DNA from: Varroa destructor
Taxonomy: Eukaryota; Arthropoda; Arachnida; Mesostigmata; Varroidae
NCBI RefSeq assembly: GCF_002443255.2
Contig: NW_019211456.1
Coordinates: forward strand, 11,616,229 to 11,680,228
Length of the DNA stretch: 64,000 bases
Direction of reading: 5' to 3'
In this document: one piece after another, positions 1 to 11,707 of the stretch
Layout of the letters: the number at the start of each line of letters is the position of its first letter
Position numbering within the stretch: position 1 is the stretch's first letter
Notes under the pieces: generated by a model
The model's database searches: none
What the model was told of the DNA's origin: nothing
Seen by the model: only the letters and a program-made list of their open reading frames with translations
Translations under genes and position numbers: made by a program

Positions 1-129
1 GCGTCGAGGACTTCATAAGCCAAGTGCTAGCAGCATCAACGACTAGAAAGCCAATTCCTGTACGCGATACCGCGAATCACCGCAGTCGCTTGCGAAGTCG
101 ATCACGGAACTCGCAGCGAGATCAGACCT

Positions 130-2470
130 AGACGCTAAGACTTACACAGTGGAACTGTGAGGGGGCTGTAATTCTGGCGCTTTTCTCGTCGAAACCTCTG
201 GACTGTGTAGATAATTTTGTACAAACGAAGACTTGGGCAATTAGCCTTCTTGCTTACTCCGTTTCTATTCTGTGCACTGCCTTGCAACGAAAAGCAACGA
301 GCCAGGCGGCCCTAGTGGATCATTTTAGGATGAGCTTCCTACGATCATAGTACAAGCGATTTCACGCCTAGTAGAGAGTAGCGTGATTATTTCGCGTGAC
401 CAGCGATTACGTCTTGCATAAACCTATGTCCGATAGACTGATTCGGACTCAACGGACACAGCACTAGAAAAATTCGCCACTGGTCTGGAAGCGCTGTCTC
501 CCCATTCTACCTCTTCGTTGCTTATTACCGGTGACCTTAACGTCCGCGTCAACCAGACGAACTCGAACCGTACTACGCCCTTCTAGACATGTTCGCGGGC
601 TTGCTGGGAACTTAATCCTACCTTAACGCCGACTTTCCTATGATATGCAGGAAATTCGGTCACCGAAATATTTCCGACGAGTGTAGCCAGGGTTAAAGAA
701 AGTTTCAGGGCGAATATCATTTCCTGTCACAGGAAGCAAGCAATCGTGCTCACATACCTATGATAATAGATCTCGCTGTCTACATTCCACCTGCGCGGAC
801 CGTCAAACGCCAACTTAGATGCAGACTAGCTCCTAGACCACATCCACAAAGTTTTCCCTGTGCCTAACGTTTCGAATTCTACCCTTCAGCCCCCATTTTT
901 CAGGCTATCTATCGAAAAGCATATGCATTACAAAGGCAATAATAGTTTGAACGGCTGGAAACTTGTTTGATTCAAAACGTCAGTTATACGTGTCACTAAC
1001 GCATCACGACAGTTCGGCGCTTTACCATATTAAACCCTCATCTCATGAATCACTTGTCGACGATGTCACGCACGGTGCCCTGCAGTTTTCGCTGCAATGT
1101 GAGGAGAGGAAATCCGAATGCAGCGCGATATTTTTCAACAAGATAATGGTACAGTCTCTTAGAAGCCTACGCAATAAGAAAGCCGCTGGTTGAGATAGGG
1201 TATGCAACGAGTATCTGGACGGCACTATTTATTAAATGTTTATATAGTGGTACACTTCCAGCGCAGTAAAAGAGAGGTTACCCAGCTAGTGATCCTTATA
1301 CAGAAAGACAGTAAATCAGCGCCGTCATCATGACAAAGAATGGCGAAGAAAAATGTTTGTTATAAGCTGCTCACTGGTTTGCTGATTAAGAACCTGGACA
1401 GCTGCTTAAAAAGGGTACACGCTATCTCAACGGGTTCCAAAGAGGGTACTTTACAAAAACAAGATGCAGGATCATGATGGTTGACATCAAGAAAGCACTG
1501 GCCACGCTGCGCAAGACGTGGTATTCCTTGACTTCAAGGCAATCTTTGGCTTGGCGTGCAAAAATAAAATCATGCTCACGTTGGCTGAGGTCGATGTCCC
1601 TATGAATGTGCTTAAGTTTCTCGCTGCGATTATACGGGACAACAGAATAATCGTCGACGACGAAGTGGCATCGCAGCCGCTTTTCACACAGACAGCTTGT
1701 CTGGCTCGTAGGAGCGACCTAAGCCCACTCCTGCTCCCCATCTTGTTGAATGGCTTTCCTGATCAAATAAGAAAGCCGAGAAAATTAGTCGAAACCATCT
1801 TGTATGTAGTGATTTAGTAATATACGGGCCAAAGAGGTTCCAAGTGCAACAAGTTCTAGGTTGGCTCCACGCGGCAGTCACAAATTTGGGAATGACCGTA
1901 AACTTGACCATAAAATGGAGACGATGAAGTCCAATAAGGAAGACAAAACAGCGACCTCTCGCATACTTAAACATATTTCCGTATTTGGGGTTGCTCTTCT
2001 CTACGAACGGCAAAAATGCGCTGCGCACGTCACGGAAAGATGTGGGAAGGTTGTGTCGGCCTAGCAAATCCCTCATCGCTTTTCCCTTGCAACCGCTCTC
2101 AGCTTGTTCGACCTCAACGTAGTTCCGATTGTAACGTATAAGATATCAGTCATTTGATAAAATTTCACAGCGGAGGACGTTGAACACTCAGACCGTGTTA
2201 AAGTCTCTTTCCTCAATGGAGCAGTGGGACTACAAGTAGTAACCCGAAATTGCCTCACACATCTCCTAATCAGCTCGCCACTCCTGGATGAGGAACTATG
2301 AGTGGAAGGGGCCAAATCGGTTAAACAGACATATCGTCACTTTAGCGTACATGTACTCCACCATAGACTTTGTAAAAAATTAGGTTTCTACGAGATGCAT
2401 GGTACATGTAAATGCTCCAGATGCGGGGATAATTGTGACGGATATTGTGCCGCTCGCCTTTAGGACCACC
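130..2470 (+). mobile_element. Decayed non-LTR (LINE) retrotransposon
   Basis: A degraded LINE with its ORF2-like protein on the plus strand, broken by many stops and frameshifts. Remnants appear in the correct order. Near 521-555 there is an endonuclease motif reading LLITGDLNVRVN. Near 1362-1435 there is an early RT segment (YKLLTGLLIKNLDS). At 1518-1800 comes the palm region, with FLDFKAIF and DLSPLLLPILLN. A broken YADD box follows near 1806-1825, where a frameshift leads into DLVIYG. A late segment near 1975-2060 contains the AHVTERC motif, and a terminal Cys-rich knuckle lies near 2395-2463. The block is visibly GC-richer than its surroundings. It lies in an intron of EXOC3, antisense to that gene. 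The order and motifs fit an arthropod Jockey/R1-type element, but I cannot name the clade. The 5' limit is uncertain and the 480-2463 core is firm. No intact ORF remains, so it should be immobile. Confidence 0.8.
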
Positions 2471-2664
2471 TCTAGCACAACAGGCAAATCGCTCCAATTA
2501 GTTTTGCAAACTCAACAAGACTCGTATAACCCATACGATGCAAACTGTCCTACATGCCCTCTCTAATATTGGAGTATTCTTTTGCTGATCTGTATTTACT
2601 AAGTTTTTGACTGCTTCCAGCAAAGGTGAATAAATAAAACTGGATGAGTGGATTGAATACTCAC

Positions 2665-5600
2665 CGGTCTTCAAAGTTCTTTGTTTTGTAGTCTGTTACA
2701 AGCTGATTATACTGACTGAGAAAATAATCCATCCGGTTCATTGCAAGTCTTAGGACTCGAGAAACCAAGTCCAGTGACACGGTTCGCGCCACTTCAACAT
2801 GCTGAGTGATCATCTGGTATATTAACATTGGAGTTTCTGTGCGATAGTATCCTATAATAAATAGAACGTTCACAATCGTTAATATAACAGGTGCGTATTA
2901 TTAGGCTAATATTAGGAACTTCTCAATCTAAAGAAAATTAGTAACTCTGCTATCCTGGAAATTTCATGATTGATATAAGAGTCATCGTACCAAATAATTT
3001 TGAAGCTGGAATGGCCAGACCTTTAGCTCAACTCTGGTTCTAGGAACTAAACTGAAGTGTACAGTAACTCTGAAACATTGGAAACTTTTTTATACTGAAA
3101 GTAGGAGCAAAACTATGAACTACAGTATGGATATCAAATCGTTAACACCGTTAGAGTCCTGCTCGGGCATTTCATTCTTTTGCCAGTCCTTATGATCGGT
3201 AGACAAAGCATTGCGAAGCCACTCCTCAAACTTTGTTCTCAACCCAGCCAAATAACGCTCCATTAGGCGTTCAATGGTTGAGTCTGGAAGAAGCGCCTCA
3301 TAGCGAGATACGTCCACGTGAAGATCCGGGTGGCCCATAAGTTCTCTCGAGTTGTAGGTATTAAGCCATTGCAGCACATGAATGTATTCACTGTCCACTA
3401 GGCCCTGAAATGTAATACTTAAGAATAGCATTCAGAATAGCTAAAAGCCACGTTGGCAGCTTAAGCTACATTTTATGGCTTGATGAATAGTTGTGAATTC
3501 AGTACTTCATGTAGGGCTGAGAGAAGTACTAGATACTCTTTATATGTAACGCTAACCTCTTCAACAAGCCTTACCTGCGATATTATTGTCTGTAGACGTT
3601 GTGACAGACAGTTGTGCGTCATTCGGACCCATTCATTGAAGATATCGAAACACGGAGGGAAACATGGCGTGCAGTGGTGCTTTACCGTCTTCAAATCTTC
3701 GATGATGAGCTGACGAGTTACCTCAAGATGGCGCACCTGTCAAGCATTAAGTTTTTTACAAAAAAAAAGTTAGAAAATAAACGATTTATTTTTTGTTATC
3801 GTCGCATGAGGCGACTTTATGCCACTGTTTGCATAACGTTGGAACCCACATGGTACTGTCTAGTTACTTTTAGCCAAAAAAAATGTATATTATTTGCTTT
3901 TTACCAGTAGTATAAACGACGTTCTTGTTGTCTAATACATCCATTTTAACAACTTGTATAAATGAACCGATTTGATTGGACTACAGACTCTTTAGAGGTT
4001 CTTCATACCAGCCACATGTTGTTTTCGCTGCGCACTTCAATCTGATTCCCTTCTAGCCTTTCAGCAACACTTTGTTCCAACGTTTCGATTGCCTTCTTCC
4101 GCCACAATTTAGGTCGTCCTGGCGGCAAGAATCCTGTAGATTGTTGGCGCTTCAGCGCAGCTTCATCAGCCCATTCCTCACGCATGATAAGTCGTAGGGC
4201 GGTCACGATCACCTATTAAATCATTCACAAGGCCGATTATGCATAAGCCAGATTCATAAATGTAGGATTTAGGCCAAGTCAAGATTTTTTTGTCTCGATG
4301 CTCATGGTGTATTATACTTTGGCTAATATATTAGTGTAGCTATGCGATTTACAAATTTTTACGAATTGGAAATTTACGTTGCATTTTACTTTTCTACATT
4401 TATTTTACGTGAATAATCAGATCTTCAAAAAGGAATAACAAACCTGCGGTTCTTTACGCACTGTATTAAGCGTGCGCTTTAGAATTAACCACAACTGTTT
4501 TGCTAACTCGTCACTGAGCCTTTCCACATCCGCGAAATACTGCTTGAGCATCGCTCGGTCGCTGGCCTGATTATTAGCCTGTTTATGCAGTTCGTAAAGA
4601 AGCTCATCACGAGAACATTCGAGATCCGACAACGCTTTATGGGCGAGAAGTAAGTTGCCATCCTGAATTAGATCCTGGGTTCGAGTTATAGATCCAGGAA
4701 CATTGAAGATGTGTTTCAGATGTTCCATTAGGGTACCTGTTTGTGAATGCCGAAAACTCTCTTCGCGAACGTCCTGACCAATACAAAAAAATGTTTTTCG
4801 CAGTTTAAGCACTGTCGAACGATTTTTTAATCATAAGAGTCCAATTTAGGATAATCCTTAAAGAAATAATTAGCTGCATATGTTTAGTCTGACCTGCAAA
4901 ACAACATTAATGCTGGAAGTCACAAAAAAATCATGAAAGGAATTCAACGACGTTGTCTATAAGAGAGCCCCACAGTTGTATTTTGCTTACGAGTCTTGGT
5001 CGTCTGGAAAACGTTTGTGACGTTCGTTCTTATATCCCATGCGTAACTAGTACGTTTCACGACTGCCACGCTAAAACGATATGTTTTGCTAGAATAGTTT
5101 CTTACTAAAATCCTATTTAAGCAAAATACTTATTAAAATATTTATTGAATTGCTGAACAAAGGTGCTTGCTTGCGCGAATTAGAGAAACCCAGTTTAGAA
5201 CAAGAAACAGTCAGAACAAGTGCTAATGTGTCTGTAGAACGTATCTGTGCAATGAAGAACTATAACTAGAAATAAATGTACAGATCATTACTAGTAGGTT
5301 TTTGATTGATAGCGATGTTGAAACACAACATGACATTAAAGGAAACGCACTGACCTGTAATTGGACGGCCAGTTTGGAGAGGTCTTGGTAAATAGTATCG
5401 GCTTCATCGAGCTTTTTCTGTATATCGTTTACATCATCTCTGGCAGCTGCCAGTAGCAGAATGCCTGTTCGTACCCCCTCCAACTGTGATTGGACCGCTG
5501 TCTTGAGCATCGCTTCTACGGACGCTTTTTTACGCTGAACTCGTTTTCGGTGCTGCTCTACCTGTTCATAGCCAAACAATTCAACATAATTAATAATTAA

Positions 5601-7383
5601 GTATATACCATCTCTAATAAAAAAAACATTTAGATGATCACACGGCACCGTCCCCTCAGCTTCAGTAGGAAAACAGAATAAGCTTTTGTTTCCTTAAATA
5701 CGTTCAGGTAGCAAGACAATCGTGATTCTTTTATCACGATGTATCACAATTTTTAATCAATTTCAAGCTAAATCTCGATACCCGCTAGGTCTGGTAGCAA
5801 AAAAATGTATTTTTGACCTCTTTTATGTTTGATCTTCCACTAAAGAAAAGGGTATCGACCGGCTTTGAGTAAAACAAGGATTCTCTAGCTGAGAGTGCCA
5901 CTCAGAAGTGATTTGCTGACAAAATCGCTATTAAACTTCGATGGGTTCCGCTTCTAGATGAGCATTCATAACTGTAGAATTATCTTTGTTGCAGAAATGA
6001 ACGTCCTAGGTTGCTTCGGCGGCATTCCAACATCGGCAAAAATAGTTATTGCAAATTTTCTCTTTTTTTTAACTCATGTACTCCTCTTTTTAGGGTAGAG
6101 AAGAACTTAAAGGAATATTTTATGACCTAAATAAAACGTTGTCTTTTAGATTAGAGCTTTCCAAAGCTATACAGCACATACAGAAATTGACGAAAAAGCT
6201 GAGCACTAAACTGTTTTTTTCCGACAGCCGTCAGTAATAATTAGAAAGTTATTAAGTCACCTGCACGAAATATTCTATGGACGTGCATAGAATGACACTA
6301 TTGGTTTAGTGCATGATATCTTTAGTATTTACGTAAAATAGTTAGCAAATGAGATTCTAACAACGATTCGGGGGGTTTTCCCTGTTACTCAATATTATAC
6401 CGATCCAGGCTAGCTTCGTAAACAAACTGGTGAATAATCTGTTATCCCAGCGACACGGTCTTTTTTCGATTCGTAATCTACTTATATCGAGAAGTCAGTT
6501 CGTATCGAATCGACCACAATAATTTACTAGTTACAACTTAGCGGTGTGAATGTGTACACAGTAAGTGCATAGATTATTTGCTCTGGTCATTAAGTTTATT
6601 AGGATGCCAAAAACATACACAAAACATAACAAACGTTGCGTCATAGTGACTGACAGCCCCACAGATACTCACGAATGAATCATCGTCGCCTTCGTGACCG
6701 CTGTCCATTTAATCTTCAAGATGACCCCAAGCGATGTTTCGTGCCTATGATGTTTATTAGCACATTCACATCGGCGCCTTTTCTGTTGCTTTCGTAAGTC
6801 GTAACGAACCTTTCCTTTTGTTTATATAATTCATAGGTGACGCGCTATTAGTATGGTTACGTTGCTAGATACATTTCAGCTAATAAATCATGTGTATGAA
6901 TCATGGCGTTATTGCTTTTAGCAAAAATCCAGGCCAATCATGCCGTAGCTGGTTTTTCAATATTTCACATAAAAATATGAAACTAAATTCATGAACGAAT
7001 ATCACCAGGAACAGGAAAAAGCCCGGTTTATATGGTGACTTTAATGCGATCCTTCGCTGGACGTGTTTGTAAGCAGCGCATAATGGTAAACCTCAACATA
7101 GCTCTACCTACCATTCGGTTACATTAATGTTCCATTTCTATTCTCTACAATGTATAGATTAATTTTAAACTAATAGAGCACGATTAAAATGAGGCATTAG
7201 AGCCGTACTCGGTGTCTATGCTTAGAGATGTTGAGCGGAATAATAAAACCTCGTCATATGTTGACAACAATAAAAAATAAGCTTTTTACTTTCTGTACGT
7301 ACTTTGTCAAGTTGATCAGGTATTTGGAGCATCGTAACTACGTGTTTCAGGGCCGCAGCCTTAGCCTCTTCTTGCTGCTTCAT
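2665..7383 (-). CDS. EXOC3: Exocyst complex component 3 (Sec6), N-terminal two thirds
   Basis: Sec6 is a core exocyst subunit that helps tether secretory vesicles to the plasma membrane before SNARE fusion. Seven coding exons read on the minus strand with consistent phases: 7303-7383, 5355-5561, 4444-4773, 4009-4212, 3575-3736, 3149-3404 and 2665-2851. The start ATG is at 7381-7383 and opens MKQQEEAKAAALKHVV, which aligns with the vertebrate Sec6 N-terminus. Landmarks typical of Sec6 include RKKASVEAMLKTAVQSQLEG (exon 2), TQDLIQDG and SDLECSRDELLYE (exon 3), STGFLPPGRPKLW and MWLVRHLEV (exons 4-5), and DYFLSQYNQLV (exon 7). About 476 codons are present, against roughly 745 residues in human. 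The last donor at 2664 is phase 2, so further exons are expected left of the window. A LINE fills part of that next intron. The family call rests on remembered family sequence but is strong throughout. Confidence 0.95.
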
Positions 7384-9188
7384 TATATCGAAGATCATTG
7401 TGAAATAAGCGACCAAATCTAGCTCTGTCTATATTGCAATGCCACAGTTTCCTTGCTAAATGGACAGTACTAGCGCGTCTATAGCAGTCTGATGCAGCAC
7501 TCTGCTGAGAGCTTCCTGCGTATATACTGCAATCTTTGTTTTTGAGATCGACTCGATACAGAGCAAACGATCGCCTGAAAGATCAATTGAATTCAATATG
7601 AATAGAATGTATTTCAATAATGTTTTCCTTGTAAACTGTAGGTCTATGTAATGGCGAGATATTGTTCATCACCGCATACCTGTAGAAATTTTAGGTGGCT
7701 AGCTATAAAAGTTCAACCGAACCGATGTTACATGCCAATTTGGGAGTCGCGTTTAGGTTCGATATAGCATATTCTTATTCCAGACAAAAAGATCTAGACA
7801 GCATTGCTCTACTGGTTTACTATCGGTGATACATTATAAGCGGTGGGTATATCAATGTAACATTGTTAAACAAATACCAGTAAATCTGAATTTCATTAAT
7901 AAGGGATAATTTAATTTCGACAAATTATAATTTGACCATTATTGTTGGTTTTCCAGGCGACTACCTCACTTTCTATTCGTCTCCATCCCTTTCTCAAGCG
8001 AAGATCGAAACAACACAAAAAACATTTTCAACCCTTCAGTTATTTGCCTACAGTAGATAGTATGTTGCAAAAAGCCCTTTATTCTAATTTGACCCACTTG
8101 AATAAAGCTTGATGCCAAGGTATCTCAACAAAAAGCAACGGTTTATAATACCAATATCATCGTGACTATTATAATTATATTGTTTTTATGAATAGCAAGT
8201 TCTCAGATGATTAGCTCAGACCTTGGATAACGCTGGTTAGGAAAGAGGTTCAAGGCAGCTGCCTCCAGAATTACAGTCATTCAGATTAGCAAGCTAACTA
8301 GTCAGGTTCCATCTGTCTGTATGATCTAACTCTCTGGGCAGGCATCCAAACGACATCTACGGTTGCAGTGATAGTTACTACTAAACTATTGAAATATCTT
8401 GTTATCAAGTCCTCGTGCAACAATACTACTAGTACTTGTCCAGCTTAGCAGTAATGTTACCCCCTACGAGTTACCGACGTTCACGTATTCTTTCTTGCTA
8501 GCAGAACTCACAAAAGACAATCAGGTGAGCAAGAACTTTGAAAAGTGTTTAGAAGCGTGAGAATAATCCTCCTCGTTATCCTAATATGTTTTTAAACCGA
8601 ACGAAAAAGGGAACGTAAGTGTACCACATATGCAATATCTACGCAACATTTGATAGATTTACAATCGTTTTGTGTTTCGACTTTCAAAACCTTCGTCAAT
8701 TATTGTCAGCTAATCCAAAAATGCAAAAGATCTAAAGCATCGTAAATAAACAAGGGAAATACCCAATATGTCACCTTCGTAACACCTAAAATCAAAATAT
8801 TTCAATGAATCCAAGGCTCCCCAGAGCTAAAAGGAGCTAACAAGCCTGGACAAAACCCGTAGCCCAAAAGATTGACTGCGTACAGATACTAAGCATAGTG
8901 ATGAAAATTCAACTGAATGTTACGAGTGGCACGAAGTTTTAACCTTGTAGTTTGTTAAAGCTAAACTATGCTGAGTACTACACATTTCAGTATGACTAGT
9001 TCAATATATATATATATTATTTCATAAATTCACGATTTGTTTGCATCATGTGAAAGCTGCAAAAGAAAACAACTCGATGATTGGTGCGGCAAATAGATAT
9101 TAGAATACATTCACTATATCATACTTTTGAGAAACAAATAAAGTTTTGAATCTTTTACCTCAAATGTTTCGTTACCAGATCATTGAGT
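7384..9188. other. EXOC3 upstream flank, no gene seen
   Basis: AT-rich DNA upstream of the EXOC3 start codon. I see no exon, RNA gene or mobile-element motif. A short run of TA dinucleotides lies near 9006-9018. It may contain a 5' UTR exon and promoter for EXOC3, but nothing in the sequence fixes them. Confidence 0.5.
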
Positions 9189-9960
9189 TCAACTAACACC
9201 GCCTAGTACCTTCGATGGCGACCAGACATTTCGTCTGTTGTGATGATTGTTATGTACGCCGGCCGCGTTCAATACGGCTGGGCTGCTGGCGAGATCCCCA
9301 ATCCAATACAAGAATGCCACGGCTACACAACCGCCTGCCCGCTTGTGGCTGCTGTAGCGGTGGTCGTGAGCACACATGCCGGCCTCACTACTCACCTCTC
9401 GCACAGCTGATTGCGGTGAATGGTGCTGCTGGGTATAAGGGCGCAGATAAATTAAGCTAAGTGAAAAAGAGTCATTTGGGATAGCAAATAGATAAATAGA
9501 CCTACCATAGTCGCTGTCTGTGATCTGGTTGCTATATGACAAAATAAGTCCTTATACGCGCCAACTTAGGTGTTTGCGAAAGTTCTTTCGACTTGTTGCT
9601 TCCATCTGTCGTAAGTCTTATATCGCAGTGCTCAACGTAATTAAAACAAAGTGTGCAACTTCAAAGTTTGACGTATAGCACCTGGCCATTCTATCAGCCT
9701 GAAAAAAAATCCGTCAACTAGAGCGCGCCAAAAAGTTTCACTCAGTTTTTGCGTGTGCATATGCGCGCGCGGGTGTCTATAAGTGCGTCTTTGTATTTGA
9801 GTGAATCAAGTTAAGCGAGCGCGCTTTGTTGGGTTCGTTGCTCGCGCCTATTCACTCTACCCGCTTCTATCTTTCTCGTCTTCCCGAAAGCTTTAAGCTT
9901 TACGGTACCCCGCAAGCGAACCACGGGGTTGGTTGCCACAACCCGATCATCAGCGCCCCC
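9189..9960. promoter_or_regulatory. GC-richer divergent intergenic core, candidate promoter region
   Basis: Between the divergent EXOC3 and MLYCD genes, two stretches (about 9230-9440 and 9720-9960) are clearly richer in G+C and CpG than the flanks, including runs such as gcgcgcgcgggtg near 9763. Short open frames occur on both strands here but look like a by-product of base composition. A shared or paired promoter is a reasonable reading. No TATA or initiator element could be assigned with confidence. Confidence 0.3.
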
Positions 9961-11707
9961 TGAGATGTTAAAGGTGAGAATACAGCTCGGTATTGAGGTG
10001 CCGAAATGCTGCAGTGAGTGGTCAGGAAACGGATTTGTTCATTAGGTTCGTTACACTCGTGATGTATTACAGAAAAGCAGGCTTTTTTACCGCTGCGTAT
10101 TTTTCGAATAAGGCCTCTGCTGATGATATCATCGACACTTCTGCGCCTATATTTCTCGTGATCTCTGTGACCGATTGATTGGGTGATAGTCAGAGAAATG
10201 TTGTGGAGAAGGCACTTCGCGCAGCATAGATAGTGGTCGTACGTGACGAAAACGAAATAAGGAAATATCGCAACAGAAAGAATATACTCTTTTATAAGTG
10301 ATAACAACTTCAACGGTATTCAAAAGCAAGTGGGTCACTGATTCACTGCGGAGAGAGGAAGCGATTCGCGCCACTAGCAGAGATTGAACCCCTTTCCCGA
10401 ACATTCTTTGCCGATTGGTCGACCAGCAGAATAGCAGTACTACCCAGAGGCAGATGTGTGTATATCTATATACATGTCTATTACATAAGCATATGTATAT
10501 ATGCTTATTTAATTGTTGATATCTTTATCGTTAGCCCGTTTATTCCAAGTGGAACTTTAAAAAAAAAACAGATATTCTGTTAATCCAATTGACTAATATT
10601 AAGATTGCGCGTAATCTTTATTCCATTTGTTCATTGGTAAAGATCGAAAAACTTGGTGATCGTGTATAATGAAATCATTTCGTCGGCTCCTTGAGATATC
10701 ACAAGCATACCGGATATGATCGGGAGTACGCAGATTATCACAATGTTCCGTGTGAGCAGCGAACTGTTTCAGCTATTAATATAAAAGAACTGACTCCAAG
10801 AAAATTGAAAGGGCAAAATAGGAATAGGGACGTAAGTTAGTCTCTAACAATGGATGTCGTATTCAAGAAAAGGTCGGATAATTTACCCTGCGCAAAGCTT
10901 GTCTAATTCTGCATTGTAAGTCCTCGGCTTCGTATACAATGATAGAATTACACTAATCAACAATATCATTTCAGAGCATAGAAAAGCGTTTTCCACCCAA
11001 TAAAATGTTTGGTAATTATATTCAGCAGAATATATCCTATGTTTGATCATTTATTATTATTTTTAAGTTATTGTGAACGTACTGTCGTCAAATAATTGTT
11101 GTGCTAACTCTATCTGATTAGAAACAATATTGCACCGCCAACTCAGGCAAAAAGGTTACGCCTAAATAGGAAGGGCGTATCTTTCTCCGAAGACATCTTC
11201 TTGCAAAAATTTACTTCACTATCTATAATCGGTATGGCTTTGAATATTTTTCTGCAGTTCTATATATAGATAGCATTTGTAACAAAAAAATATAACTTAC
11301 GGATATCTCAAACGATTTGCATGAAGCGCTTCGTAAATTGTGATTTCTAAAATCTCGTCTATTGATTTCTATTACAGATGGTATAAATTTAACTAACTTA
11401 AAACTTGATGAGCTTCCAAATTCAAAATCTCAACCTGATTTTGACATGCGTTGTACTTTATTCTTTGCTCGAATTCACAAAATGTACCGATATTGCAAAT
11501 AGACAAAACTAATAACTTTACCTATGTAATACAAACGAATGTTAAAAGAATGATTGTATGCTTGGTTTGCGACGGTTGAAAGGCAGATTAAAACTCTCTT
11601 TAACCTTTGAAAACTTCTTTAACCTTTGAAAACTGCATGTTTAAAGGAGGAGCTAAATGCTAGTGAACGATATTATTATTATTATCAGTTGCTGTTTGTA
11701 ATTTTAG
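9961..11707. other. MLYCD upstream region, no firm exon seen
   Basis: AT-rich sequence between the GC-richer core and the first recognised MLYCD exon. The leader exon of MLYCD, which should hold the initiator Met of the mitochondrial form, probably lies here or further left. I could not single out an ATG followed by a convincing donor. A 19-bp tandem duplication sits at 11597-11634. Confidence 0.4.
11597..11634. repeat. 19-bp tandem duplication
   Basis: The unit tctttaacctttgaaaact occurs twice, end to end and without mismatch, at 11597-11615 and 11616-11634. It ends 73 bp before the first recognised MLYCD exon. Confidence 0.9.

Noticed and set aside
1684..2076. 130-codon minus-strand open frame
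   Set aside because: It lies antisense to the LINE reverse transcriptase region, with no recognisable content. It is a shadow of the former coding strand.
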